From the NCBI GenBank assembly GCA_964373775.1, contig CAYJWA010000001.1, positions 1 through 64,000 of the forward strand: a stretch of DNA of 64,000 nt. The letters are read 5' to 3'. This document shows positions 32,420 to 41,047 of the stretch, one piece after another. Position 1 is the first letter of the stretch; every line of letters begins with the position of its first letter. The notes below the pieces were generated by a model. The model saw nothing but the letters and a program-made list of their open reading frames with translations. It was not told the DNA's origin and searched no databases. The translations under genes and the position numbers were made by a program. Origin of the DNA: UBA10002 sp964373775. Its GTDB lineage: Bacteria > Patescibacteriota > Minisyncoccia > Phycocordibacterales > UBA10002.

Positions 32420-33946
32420 ATGAAAGGATGTTTTTATCTGCAGCGTCAATTTGCCTATATTGGGCACACGATGATTTCCTTACTTAAGGAGCGTCATAAC
32501 ATAAACGACTTTTGCGGGTATGTGTTGCTTCGCTCAAGTTTTCAATTTCTGCGGAACCAAAAAGAAGTTTCTTATACTTCCTTGCTTCTTGAAGATGATA
32601 TTCTTGCGCAGTATAAAAATGAAAAAATAGATTATACCTACTTATCGTATCTTGAAAAAGAGTATGGCATCCCTAACCTATGGCCGTTTATCATTCCTGA
32701 CAGAGTGATTCGGTACAATCTTTATCTTCGCGCGTATCCTCATGATGTGTCAGTCTATACGCATGAAGATATGATAAAGATGTTGCAGGTCACCGCTCGC
32801 GCAATCATTGAATTCTTTGAAAAGGAAAATCCCGATTTCATTGTTTTTTCTGTCGTTGGAAATTTGAGCAGCATGCTTTTGTACCACATCGCAAAGAAGA
32901 AAGGCATAAGAACATTTATTATTGAAGGGCCAAGGATCGGTATAAGATATTTCTTCACTGAACGGTATGACCGTTCAACATTCCTTGAGCAGCGGCTCAA
33001 AGAGATGCAAAAGATCACTCCGTCGGAGAACAAGCCATGTTTTGCGGAGGCGCGGAAATTTTTGTCTGATTTCCAGAGCGCTCCGCGTTATTTCCTGCAA
33101 GGGGCAAGCATTGCAGAGGTTGTCACAACAAATTTTGATGTGCGACGACTCCGTTATTTCAAATTTTTGCTACCTCATAATCTCTTTCGTTCAATGCGAT
33201 GGACAGTTCATGCGGTTCTTCAGTATCTGTGCAATACGAACAAAGATGATTACATCATCATGAAGCCGTGGCACGAACTCATAGACAAAGTCACGAGAAA
33301 GGTGAGAATCCTCCGGGGTTATGGAGATCTCTATGATAAGCCTGTTTCCGGAGAAGATTTTGCCTATTTCGCGCTTCATACAGAGCCAGAGGCGTATCCG
33401 ATGGTTTTGGCGCCTTTTTATATTGACCAGCTCTGGCTCGCGAAGCAAATTGCACGCTCGCTTCCGCTATCGTACAAATTGTATGTGAAGGACCACCCAG
33501 TTATGATGGGTCTTCGGACTCGCGGATACTACAAGGAATTAAAAAAGATTCCAAATATCCGTTTGATTAACCCTGCGGTGTCCAGTTTGGAGCTGATTCA
33601 AAAAGGGAAACTCACTCTCACTATTACCGGAACGACAGGGTGGGAAGCGGCGCTGCTCAAAAAGCCAGTTATTATCTTTGGTAATATGTATTATGATACA
33701 CTGGCTGGAGTTAAAAAATGTCTTAATATTCAGGATTTGCCATTTCTCATAAAGCAGCAATTGGAATCATTTTTTTATGACGAAGAAGAACTTCTTGATT
33801 TGATTGCGTCTGCAATTGAGGAAAGTGTTGATGTTGACTTCATACAAATGTGGGATATTGAGGGAGGGGTAGAGTTTAAGAAAAATAGAGAACGGTTGAT
33901 ACCCTTTGTTGATTTGCTGGCAAAAAAGCTCTCAAATAAAAGATAA
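32420..33946 (+). CDS. Capsule polysaccharide biosynthesis-type glycosyltransferase
   Basis: A 508-residue GT-B-like protein of the capsule-synthesis kind (KpsC/KpsS, LipB). The C-terminal half has YKLYVKDHPVMMG near 353, SSLELIQKGKLTLTITGTTGWEAALLKKPVIIFGN, which are the conserved nucleotide-binding segments of this family (K-x-H-P and T-x-S/T-x-x-x-E). The N-terminal half is less conserved. Such enzymes add beta-Kdo or related sugars to capsule acceptors, but other donors are possible. A MITE-like element lies directly upstream and may have displaced its promoter. AAAGGATG follows the first ATG, so the exact start is not certain. Confidence 0.7.
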   Translation: MKGCFYLQRQFAYIGHTMISLLKERHNINDFCGYVLLRSSFQFLRNQKEVSYTSLLLEDDILAQYKNEKIDYTYLSYLEKEYGIPNLWPFIIPDRVIRYNLYLRAYPHDVSVYTHEDMIKMLQVTARAIIEFFEKENPDFIVFSVVGNLSSMLLYHIAKKKGIRTFIIEGPRIGIRYFFTERYDRSTFLEQRLKEMQKITPSENKPCFAEARKFLSDFQSAPRYFLQGASIAEVVTTNFDVRRLRYFKFLLPHNLFRSMRWTVHAVLQYLCNTNKDDYIIMKPWHELIDKVTRKVRILRGYGDLYDKPVSGEDFAYFALHTEPEAYPMVLAPFYIDQLWLAKQIARSLPLSYKLYVKDHPVMMGLRTRGYYKELKKIPNIRLINPAVSSLELIQKGKLTLTITGTTGWEAALLKKPVIIFGNMYYDTLAGVKKCLNIQDLPFLIKQQLESFFYDEEELLDLIASAIEESVDVDFIQMWDIEGGVEFKKNRERLIPFVDLLAKKLSNKR

Positions 33947-33968
33947 AGAAAGGTAGGATAACTAACAC

Positions 33969-34901
33969 ATGAATATACTTGTAACAGGGGGTGCTGGGTA
34001 CATCGGTTCGGTTCTTGTGCCGACGCTCCTTTCGGGCGATCATACGGTAACGGTCATTGATAATTTCATGTACCGCCAGAGTTCTCTTTTGGATGTGTGC
34101 CACGATGCGCGGCTTCGCATCATACGCGGCGACGCGCGTACTGGAGATCTCATTCGTCGGGAGATTGAAGCGGCTGATGTGATTCTACCGCTTGCGTGCC
34201 TGACGGGTGCGCCCATCTGCGACCGGTATCCAGAAGAGGCGAGATCGATAAATCTGGGAACTATTAAGTTGATTTTGAAACACCGGCGTCCTGAACAAAA
34301 AATTATCTTCCCCACGACGAATAGCGGGTATGGGATCGGGGAGGAAAGTATGTATTGCACCGAAGAAACTCCCTTACGACCTGTTTCGCTCTACGGTCGT
34401 CTTAAAGTGGAAGCAGAACAGGTGATACTCGAAGGCGGTAATGCGATTACCCTTCGTCTCGCCACGGTATTCGGTGTGAGCCCGCGGATGCGTTTGGATT
34501 TGTTAGTGAATGATTTTGTGTATCGCGCGGTTCGGGACGGATTTATCGTTCTCTTTGAGTCGCACTTCAAGCGGAACTTTGTGCATATCCGGGATGTTGC
34601 CGGCGCGTTTGTGCATTGCCTCAATCATTTTGATTCCCTGAAAGGCGGCGCCTACAATGTTGGTTTGAGCACGGCGAATTTGAGCAAGAAAGAGCTGTGT
34701 GAAGAAATCAAGAAGCAACTGCCGAATTTTTATTTCGTGGAAGCCCCGGTTGGCACAGATCCGGACAAACGAAACTATATGGTGAGCAACGAGAAGATTG
34801 AGAAGACCGGATTTTCCGCGCGCATCTCTCTTTCCGAAGGCATCGCGGAACTCATCAAAGGGTATCAGGCACTGCCGGGCAGTCAGTTTTCCAATATATA
34901 G
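33969..34901 (+). CDS. NAD-dependent sugar epimerase/dehydratase (extended SDR)
   Basis: A 310-residue extended SDR. VTGGAGYIGSVL near residue 5 binds NAD; PTTNSGYG near 117 gives the Thr/Ser site and YGRLK near 142 the Tyr-Lys pair; KRNFVHIRDVAGAF is the C-terminal landmark. The substrate is unknown. It begins the run SDR-hddA-hddC-gmhA-rmlD-like-wcaG-like, so a GDP-heptose may be its substrate, as for enzymes that make 6-deoxyheptoses. AAAGGTAGGA upstream is a good ribosome site. Confidence 0.7.
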   Translation: MNILVTGGAGYIGSVLVPTLLSGDHTVTVIDNFMYRQSSLLDVCHDARLRIIRGDARTGDLIRREIEAADVILPLACLTGAPICDRYPEEARSINLGTIKLILKHRRPEQKIIFPTTNSGYGIGEESMYCTEETPLRPVSLYGRLKVEAEQVILEGGNAITLRLATVFGVSPRMRLDLLVNDFVYRAVRDGFIVLFESHFKRNFVHIRDVAGAFVHCLNHFDSLKGGAYNVGLSTANLSKKELCEEIKKQLPNFYFVEAPVGTDPDKRNYMVSNEKIEKTGFSARISLSEGIAELIKGYQALPGSQFSNI

Positions 34902-34908
34902 ATTGTGT

Positions 34909-35919
34909 ATGTTTCGAACTATGTTCTGCATCACGCGAACGCCCTTGCGCATTTCTTTTTTCGGCGGAGGCACTGATTATCCGGCGTGGTACGAAAAACA
35001 CGGCGGCGCGGTTTTGAGCGCTTCCATTGACAAGTACTCGTACATCACCTGCCGGTATCTGCCTCAATTTTTTGAGCACAAATATCGCATCGCATATTCC
35101 GTCATAGAGAAGCGGAAGCGGTGGGAAGATATAGACCATCCGTCAGTGCGGGAGAGCATTGGCTTTCTGGGGGTCACCGACGGTCTTGAGATTTCTTATA
35201 CCAGCGATGTCCCAGCGAAGTCCGGGCTTGGCTCCAGTTCTGCGTTTACCGTCGGTTTACTCCACGCGCTCTATGCACTGCAGGGAAAGACGGTCACCAA
35301 ACGGCAGCTTGCGCTTGACGCAATGTATGTTGAGCAGAAATTGATTCAGGAGCATGTCGGTTCGCAGGACCAGGTGGCGGCTGCGTTCGGAGGATTCAAC
35401 AAAATTGAGTTCAAGGCGAAGAACTCTTTTCAGGTAACGCCGTTTCCCGTTGCGCGCGAGCGGTTACAGTCGCTGCAAAAACATTTGATGCTTTTTTTCA
35501 CCGGCATCTCGCGCAACGCGTCTGATATTGCCTGCGAACAGATTAAGGGCATCAAGCGGCATACCGTTAACCTGCATTCGCTTTCCGAACTTACTGCTGC
35601 GGCGGAAAAATTGCTCATTGTCCCCCGCGCGCCGCTTGATGAGTTCGGGCGGTTGCTCCACGAGAGTTGGCAGATTAAGCGCGCGGTAACGAATAAAATT
35701 ACCACGCCGTTTATTGACAGCATCTATGAGGATGCGCGAGCCGCCGGGGCGCTCGGCGGAAAGCTTCTTGGCGCCGGCGGCGGCGGATTTATGCTCTTTT
35801 TTGTGCAGCCGGAAAAACAGGCCAAGGTGCGCGCGCGGCTCCGAAAGTTGTTGGAAGTGCCCTTTGCTTTTGAACATCTGGGAAGCCAGCTTATTTACTA
35901 TGGACCGACCACTGCATAA
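34909..35919 (+). CDS. hddA: D-glycero-D-manno-heptose 7-phosphate kinase (GHMP kinase)
   Basis: A 336-residue GHMP kinase. RTPLRISFFGGGTDYPAW near the start and KSGLGSSSAFTVGLLHAL near 106 (phosphate-binding loop) are the N-terminal motifs, and GGKLLGAGGGGFMLFF near 282 is the third. GGGTD is specific for the HddA/FkpA group. It phosphorylates heptose 7-phosphate at O1 for the GDP-heptose route. ATG 34909 is taken; 34921 is equally possible. The upstream gene stops at 34901 and the end overlaps hddC by 20 bases. Confidence 0.85.
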   Translation: MFRTMFCITRTPLRISFFGGGTDYPAWYEKHGGAVLSASIDKYSYITCRYLPQFFEHKYRIAYSVIEKRKRWEDIDHPSVRESIGFLGVTDGLEISYTSDVPAKSGLGSSSAFTVGLLHALYALQGKTVTKRQLALDAMYVEQKLIQEHVGSQDQVAAAFGGFNKIEFKAKNSFQVTPFPVARERLQSLQKHLMLFFTGISRNASDIACEQIKGIKRHTVNLHSLSELTAAAEKLLIVPRAPLDEFGRLLHESWQIKRAVTNKITTPFIDSIYEDARAAGALGGKLLGAGGGGFMLFFVQPEKQAKVRARLRKLLEVPFAFEHLGSQLIYYGPTTA

Positions 35920-36703
35920 ACTCGCTGCGGCAGGGGAAGGGGGAACCGCGCTTGATGTGGTAATCCTCTGCGGCGGGCAGGGGACGCGGCTTCGCCCGGT
36001 CATCTCCGACCGGCCGAAAGTGCTTGCGACGGTCGGAGGAAGGCCGTTTCTCTCGCTTTTACTGGAGCGGGTGCGGGCGCAGGGATTTGAGCGGATTATT
36101 CTCTGCATCGGATACAAGGGCGGCATGGTGCGGAAAGTCCTCAAAAGTGAAGTTCCTCCGCTTATATTTTCTGAAGAAAATGAGCCGCTCGGAACAGGCG
36201 GGGCGCTCAAAAAAGCCCTTCCATTAGTCCAGACCCCGGATTTTATCGTAATGAACGGCGACACATTCTGTCCCGTATCCCTTCACGAGCTGGTCAATTT
36301 CCACCGCGCGCGCCGCGCTTTGCTTTCTCTTGTGCTCAACCGCAGCGCGCGTTCTGACGGAGGCAGCATTATGCTTGATGCCGACCGAAGAATTACTCAT
36401 TTTAAGGAAAAAGAATCCATTGCCGGCACACCCCCGCGCCAATCTGGCGCAACGGATTTGCGTGGGGGTAAAGGTTGCTTAAGCGCTGGTGTCTATATGA
36501 TGAAAAAGGAGGTGGAGAGATTTATGCCAAAGAGACCAATGTTTTCTTTGGAATACGATTTTTTTCCTAAAATTATACGCTCCGTCCCCTGTTTCGGGTT
36601 TGTCACCAGTGAAGATGCTATTGATATCGGCACACCCGAACGGTATCATGAAGCTACGCGGCGTTTTAGAAAACGAATGCGTGGTGGCACAGGCAGGTTA
36701 TGA
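35900..36703 (+). CDS. hddC: Heptose-1-phosphate guanylyltransferase-like nucleotidyltransferase, with in-frame palindromic insert
   Basis: A 267-residue nucleotidyltransferase. VVILCGGQGTRLRPV near 20 and RPKVLATV are the nucleotide-binding loop, MNGDTF near 118 the metal site. Position between hddA and gmhA supports HddC, which makes GDP-D-glycero-alpha-D-manno-heptose. Residues 177-190 (TPPRQSGATDLRGG) are encoded by a 42-base palindrome (36428-36469) that separates KEKESIAG from KGCLSAGVYMM, which would otherwise be contiguous in the family pattern. It starts inside hddA and shares ATGA with gmhA. Confidence 0.8.
   Translation: MDRPLHKLAAAGEGGTALDVVILCGGQGTRLRPVISDRPKVLATVGGRPFLSLLLERVRAQGFERIILCIGYKGGMVRKVLKSEVPPLIFSEENEPLGTGGALKKALPLVQTPDFIVMNGDTFCPVSLHELVNFHRARRALLSLVLNRSARSDGGSIMLDADRRITHFKEKESIAGTPPRQSGATDLRGGKGCLSAGVYMMKKEVERFMPKRPMFSLEYDFFPKIIRSVPCFGFVTSEDAIDIGTPERYHEATRRFRKRMRGGTGRL
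36428..36469. repeat. Palindromic insert in frame in hddC
   Basis: Outer arms ACACCCCCGCGC and GCGTGGGGGT and an inner perfect hairpin GCGCCA-ATC-TGGCGC. 42 bases, 14 codons, no stop in the coding frame. Different sequence from the inserts at 26617 and 58220. Confidence 0.6.
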
Positions 36704-37269
36704 AAGAAGAAATAGTCGCACAACTGAAAGAAAGCGCGCGCGTGAAGCTTGCGGTCGCGGATTCGCTTGCCGATGTCATAGCGGGGGCGGCGAAGGCGAT
36801 TGCGGAGGCGTTTCGCGCGGGAGGAAAACTCTTGATTATAGGGAATGGCGGCAGCGCCGCGGACGCGCAACACATGGCCGCAGAATTGGTCAGCCGTTTT
36901 AAACTGGAAAGAAAAGCGCTTCCGGCGCTCGCGCTGACGACCGACACCTCAATTCTCTCTGCTATCGGCAATGACAGCGGTTTTGAGTTCGTCTTCTCCC
37001 GTCAGGTGGAAGCGCTCGCGAATCATCCATCGGATATTTTACTTGCGATCTCCACGAGCGGAAACTCTCGCAATGTGCTCAAGGCGGTGACGGCTGCGAA
37101 AAGGAGAAAACTTCAGACCGTTTGCCTCACCGGGCAGGGCGGCGCTCTTCGGACTATGGTTGATTTTGCCATTGCCGTGCCGTCAAAAGACACACAGCGC
37201 ATTCAGGAAGCGCACGGTACCATCGGCCACATCCTCTGTGGTCTTGTTGAGCAGGAGCTTTTCTCATAG
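36700..37269 (+). CDS. gmhA: Phosphoheptose isomerase
   Basis: A 189-residue SIS protein of the usual GmhA length. GNGGSAADAQHMAAEL (47-62) is the phosphate loop with the catalytic Glu; ISTSGNSRNVL near 118 is the second loop; TQRIQEAHGTIGHILC near 167 holds the catalytic Gln and His. It converts sedoheptulose 7-phosphate to D-glycero-D-manno-heptose 7-phosphate, the first step of the pathway, and probably acts as a tetramer. It overlaps hddC by four bases. Confidence 0.9.
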   Translation: MKEEIVAQLKESARVKLAVADSLADVIAGAAKAIAEAFRAGGKLLIIGNGGSAADAQHMAAELVSRFKLERKALPALALTTDTSILSAIGNDSGFEFVFSRQVEALANHPSDILLAISTSGNSRNVLKAVTAAKRRKLQTVCLTGQGGALRTMVDFAIAVPSKDTQRIQEAHGTIGHILCGLVEQELFS

Positions 37270-37275
37270 ACCTGT

Positions 37276-37983
37276 ATGGAGCAGTATCTTATCACGGGAG
37301 GTTTTGGGAGAATGGGGTCGGAGCTTCGCGGCAAGATTTCTGCTGTGACGCCTACCTCCGCGGAGATGGATATTCTTGATGAGGACCGCGTCGCTCATTA
37401 TTTGTTGCATTATCCGGTCACCGCTATTTTGCATCTTGCCGCTATAAGCAATAGCGTGCTCGCGGAGAAGGAAAAACTTAATTCATATCGCGTGAATGTG
37501 CAGGGTACGGCGGTAACGGCCCGCGTTGCCGCAAAGTTCCACAAGAAGATTATTTACCTTTCCACTGATTATGTCTTTCCCGGGACCAGGGGGAGGTACA
37601 AAGAAACCGACGAGCCAGCTCCGGCGAATTGGTACGGTTTTACCAAGTATGCCGGGGAGCTGGAGATTCAAAGTCGCACCGAGAACTTTTTGATTATTCG
37701 GACCGCCTTTCGGCCAACCGCTTGGCCGTTTTCTACCGCATATAGCAATGTCTTGACCAGCGCGGATTATGCGGATGTGATTGCGCAGGAAATTCTCCTT
37801 GCGCTCTCACTCAATCTTTCCGGCATTCTTCACATCGGTACTGCGCCAAAGACCCTTTTTGAACTTGCGCGGCGCCGTAATCCGGAAGTCGGCGAGGAAT
37901 TAGCTCCGGAGTCGTTTCCGAAGCGGAAGGATTTATGCATTGACAAATGGGAAAAGATTAAAAGAAAAGCATTGAATACATAA
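37276..37983 (+). CDS. RmlD-like SDR reductase
   Basis: A 235-residue short protein of the RmlD/dTDP-4-dehydrorhamnose reductase type. ITGGFGRMGSEL binds the dinucleotide, YLSTDYVFPG near 92 gives the Ser/Thr and YGFTKYAGELEIQ near 116 the Tyr-Lys pair. It is about 50 residues shorter than usual; the C-terminal substrate domain is reduced. It follows gmhA after six bases and could reduce a 4-keto intermediate made from GDP-heptose. Confidence 0.65.
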   Translation: MEQYLITGGFGRMGSELRGKISAVTPTSAEMDILDEDRVAHYLLHYPVTAILHLAAISNSVLAEKEKLNSYRVNVQGTAVTARVAAKFHKKIIYLSTDYVFPGTRGRYKETDEPAPANWYGFTKYAGELEIQSRTENFLIIRTAFRPTAWPFSTAYSNVLTSADYADVIAQEILLALSLNLSGILHIGTAPKTLFELARRRNPEVGEELAPESFPKRKDLCIDKWEKIKRKALNT

Positions 37984-37998
37984 AGCGATGCATTCATT

Positions 37999-38916
37999 AT
38001 GAAAATCATTGTATTAGGGAGCAAAGGATTTATCGGGAAGAATATGCTGCGGCATCTTGCAAAGACCCGCCACAAGGTCTTTCCGTTTTCCCGCGAGACC
38101 GTTGATTTGCTTGACCGCGAAGCGCTGACGCAGCAATTTAAGCGGGTGAAGCCCGACGCGATTATTAACTGCGCGGCTCACACCGGGAGCGGCCGCTATG
38201 TGAATACCCACGCCGCTGATGTGTTTAGCGATAATGCGCAGATGTCGCTCAATCTTTACGCGGCTGTTTTGCAAGAAAGCCCGAAGGCGCGGGTTATCAA
38301 TATTCTTTCCAACTGTTCCTATCCTGGAGATAGGGGATTTCAACATGAAGCCGAGTGGCTCCAAGGTCCTGTGCATGAGTCCATCTTTGCGTACGGAAAT
38401 GCGAAACGCACGCTATATTACATTGCATACTGTTTCGACAAACAATATGGAATAAGGAGCGTTAATTTCTTAATACCCGAAGTGTTCGGGCCAGGCGATT
38501 ATACCGACCCTTCCCATACACACGCGGTAAACGGAATGATTATTCGCATGGTAAAGGCAAAGCGCAATGATGACGCGGAGTTTGAAATTTGGGGTTCGGG
38601 AAAGCCAATTCGTGAAGCCATGTATGTTGACGATGTGGTTAAACTTCTGTTATTTGGTTTGAATACGAACAATGATTTCTTGTACCCTGTTAACCTAGGA
38701 CAAGGGAAGGGACATTCTATAGCAAAGACCGCTGGAATCATTGCTTCTATTTTGAAGTACAAAGGTAAACTAGTGTGCAACAAAAAGTACCAGGACGGCG
38801 CCTTTAAAAAAGTGTTGTCGGCGCGTAAATTTAAGAAAACATTTCCTGGCTATTCTTTTGTTGATTTCAGGAAAGGCATAAAAAAGACGATTGCATATTA
38901 TGAATCTGTGTTGTAA
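37999..38916 (+). CDS. NAD-dependent epimerase/reductase (GDP-fucose synthase-like SDR)
   Basis: A 305-residue extended SDR. VLGSKGFIGKNM near residue 5 binds NADPH, NILSNCSYPGD near 97 and YGNAKR near 131 form the active site, and FGPGDY near 156 is seen in GDP-L-fucose synthase and relatives. Possible roles are C3/C5 epimerisation and C4 reduction of a GDP-4-keto-6-deoxy sugar. It ends two bases before a GT2 gene and has a 15-base gap to the upstream reductase, so the run from 33969 looks like one operon. Confidence 0.7.
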   Translation: MKIIVLGSKGFIGKNMLRHLAKTRHKVFPFSRETVDLLDREALTQQFKRVKPDAIINCAAHTGSGRYVNTHAADVFSDNAQMSLNLYAAVLQESPKARVINILSNCSYPGDRGFQHEAEWLQGPVHESIFAYGNAKRTLYYIAYCFDKQYGIRSVNFLIPEVFGPGDYTDPSHTHAVNGMIIRMVKAKRNDDAEFEIWGSGKPIREAMYVDDVVKLLLFGLNTNNDFLYPVNLGQGKGHSIAKTAGIIASILKYKGKLVCNKKYQDGAFKKVLSARKFKKTFPGYSFVDFRKGIKKTIAYYESVL

Positions 38917-38918
38917 GC

Positions 38919-39749
38919 ATGGTTACTGATTTTAGGAAGTGGGAATACAAGCGGAAACTTATCGATCGATTGGTAAGCGCTTTTCAAGCTGCTCGTTTTG
39001 CCGTACTTGAGCCGATTCTTCTTAGGATAGCAAGAATGCGCTTTGAGAATGCGTATCAAGATAAAAATGAGCGGCCTCTTATTTCAGTTGTGATGACCAC
39101 ATTTAAACGCGCCCGCCTCCTAGTTGACCGCTGTCTTCCTTCTATTCTGAATCAAACATACAAAAATTTTGAAATTGTAATAACCGCGGACAGCCGCGTT
39201 GATGAAACAGCCAAACTGCTGAAAGAGGTTAATGATCCTCGCGTGAAGTTCTTTGATGTGCCGGAGTACGAGCATTATTCCAAAGAAACAAAATTGCGAT
39301 GGTATGTTGGCGGAGTTCCAAGCAGAAATAAGGCCTTGGATTTTGCAAAAGGGAAGTGGATTGCGGAGATAGATGATGACGATATTTTTCTTCCAGAGCA
39401 TCTTGAAGCATTGCTTGAGTTTGCAAAAAATGGGAACTATGAGATGGTCTCTGCGCAGTATTTGCGGGAAGAAAAGGGTGAAAAGAAAATTGTCGGCGCG
39501 CAGGATTCCATTCCACCTATCGGCGGAGTGCAAACATGGCTTTATAGGTCATATCTCAGATTTTTTAAATGGAACGTGCACTCTTGGCGGAAAAGTTATA
39601 ACCGCCCGCCAGATATTGAGCGTTCTCTTCGTATGGGCTTTGCCGGCGTGCGAACCGGTTTTCTGAATAAAGTCGTTACTAAAGTAACACCCGTACCCGG
39701 TAAAGACACTACAGGACTTGATTCGTTGACCGAGGATCGTTACGACTAA
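38919..39749 (+). CDS. Family 2 glycosyltransferase
   Basis: A 276-residue GT-A enzyme. ISVVMTTFKRARLLVDRCLPSIL near 53 opens the catalytic domain and AEIDDDDIFLPEHLE near 148 is the metal site. The C-terminal stretch SWRKSYNRPPDIERSLRMG and TTGLDSLTEDRYD recurs in the gene at 44323 and in the remnant at 40792, so the three are recent copies. The donor and acceptor are unknown. It follows the SDR gene by two bases. Confidence 0.78.
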   Translation: MVTDFRKWEYKRKLIDRLVSAFQAARFAVLEPILLRIARMRFENAYQDKNERPLISVVMTTFKRARLLVDRCLPSILNQTYKNFEIVITADSRVDETAKLLKEVNDPRVKFFDVPEYEHYSKETKLRWYVGGVPSRNKALDFAKGKWIAEIDDDDIFLPEHLEALLEFAKNGNYEMVSAQYLREEKGEKKIVGAQDSIPPIGGVQTWLYRSYLRFFKWNVHSWRKSYNRPPDIERSLRMGFAGVRTGFLNKVVTKVTPVPGKDTTGLDSLTEDRYD

Positions 39750-39799
39750 CCGATAATCTTTTTTGTTGCGTAAGAGTAGTAGGAAGTATTTGTAGCGCT

Positions 39800-40777
39800 A
39801 TGGCACTAAAGGTATTTCATGATTATGTAAAAAACAGCATTAAGCCGAGATGGCCGAATGTTTTTGTCGCAATGCGCTGGTTCTATCGGGAACTGTTGAG
39901 TTTGCGATATTATCTTCAGTCAAGGATGCATCATGTCCGTTGGCTATGGCAATATGCGCAATTGTGCTTAAAGGTTTTGCAAGAACAAACGCGAAAACAA
40001 TCTGCTTTGAACATTGTGGATGTAGCCCACAATTCAGGACCAATAACTCCCGCTGATTTTTCTGAATCCGTGAAAAGTGTATTAGAGAAATATGCTGGTG
40101 GTAAAAAGAGGTCGGTTCTTTCAGGAAATCTTGCTGGTTATGCTGAAAATGATGCTTTGTGCTGGAATGCTCCCTATGCGTATTATAGTTTTTCAGGATT
40201 GGCTATGAATATGCTTGCTTGCGCCAGAAGTATATTGAGGTTGTCGCCCGATAGATTGAGTATTTTGGAATTAGGGTGCGGGTCTGGCGCTCTAGGCAAT
40301 TTACTGCTTCGTCTCGGTGTTTCAAGATATGTCGGTATAGACGGCAACGCGTTGGCTGGAAGATTCTCTCCATATATGCGTTACTGCAAAAACAATTTTC
40401 TGTTCCTGAATTTACAAGAGCCGATTAAATTGTATGCCAATGAAACAAGACTTTATTTTGATATCGTATGTTCATTTGAAGTGCTGGAGCATATTGCGGA
40501 GAACGCCTTGAATATATTATTGCAGAACATTACATTTCATCTGCGCGCAGGCGGACTTTTTATCTGTAGCGCATCAACGGGGGACTGGGGCGATGTGCAT
40601 GTGACGGTGCGAGCGCGAGCATGGTGGATTGAACGATTTTCCAAATACGGATTGGTAGAGGTTGGGTCGCGCAATTGGGAACGAAAGATTGCCCATGGGC
40701 ACCCCCACAACTGGATTCCGGAACTTTCCAATGTGTTTATACTAAGAAATAAGAAGTCATTGCGCCGAAGTGAGTAA
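39800..40777 (+). CDS. Class I SAM-dependent methyltransferase
   Basis: A 325-residue protein. ILELGCGSGALGNLLLRLG near 154 is motif I; FDIVCSFEVLEHI near 221 is motif III; LRAGGLFICSASTGDWGDVHVTVRA follows. The N-terminal 110 residues are basic and carry no recognised domain. It lies between a glycosyltransferase and its truncated copy, and the target is probably a sugar of the same glycan. Base use is more A/T-rich than the neighbours at 41-46 kb, a possible sign of separate origin. Confidence 0.7.
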   Translation: MALKVFHDYVKNSIKPRWPNVFVAMRWFYRELLSLRYYLQSRMHHVRWLWQYAQLCLKVLQEQTRKQSALNIVDVAHNSGPITPADFSESVKSVLEKYAGGKKRSVLSGNLAGYAENDALCWNAPYAYYSFSGLAMNMLACARSILRLSPDRLSILELGCGSGALGNLLLRLGVSRYVGIDGNALAGRFSPYMRYCKNNFLFLNLQEPIKLYANETRLYFDIVCSFEVLEHIAENALNILLQNITFHLRAGGLFICSASTGDWGDVHVTVRARAWWIERFSKYGLVEVGSRNWERKIAHGHPHNWIPELSNVFILRNKKSLRRSE

Positions 40778-40791
40778 CTATATAATGCTGA

Positions 40792-40974
40792 AAATGGGAT
40801 GTGCAATCGTGGCGAAAAGGATATAACCGCACTCCGGATATTGAATGGAAGCTTCGCATGGGCTATGCCGACATAATGACCGGTTTTCTTGAGCAAGTGG
40901 TCACGCTCGTACTGCCTATTCCGCGGAAGGAAACCACCGGGCTTGATGCTTTAACCTCGGACCGGCATCAGTAA
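40792..40974 (+). pseudogene. Truncated GT2 glycosyltransferase (C-terminal remnant)
   Basis: In-frame codons from 40792 read KWDVQSWRKGYNRTPDIEWK, then LRMGYADIMTGFLEQVVT and TTGLDALTSDRHQ to the stop at 40972. This matches the last 60 residues of the 38919 protein at most positions (for example SWRK-YNR-PDIE, LRMG, TTGLD-LT-DR). A stop codon (40789) precedes it and the catalytic domain is missing. It is the tail of a lost gene. Confidence 0.85.
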
Positions 40975-41047
40975 TGGTATAGTGTCATTGGCGGTTCTGG
41001 AACGAATTGCTTCGGTGCGCAGTTTTAGGTAGTACGGCATTTATTAT

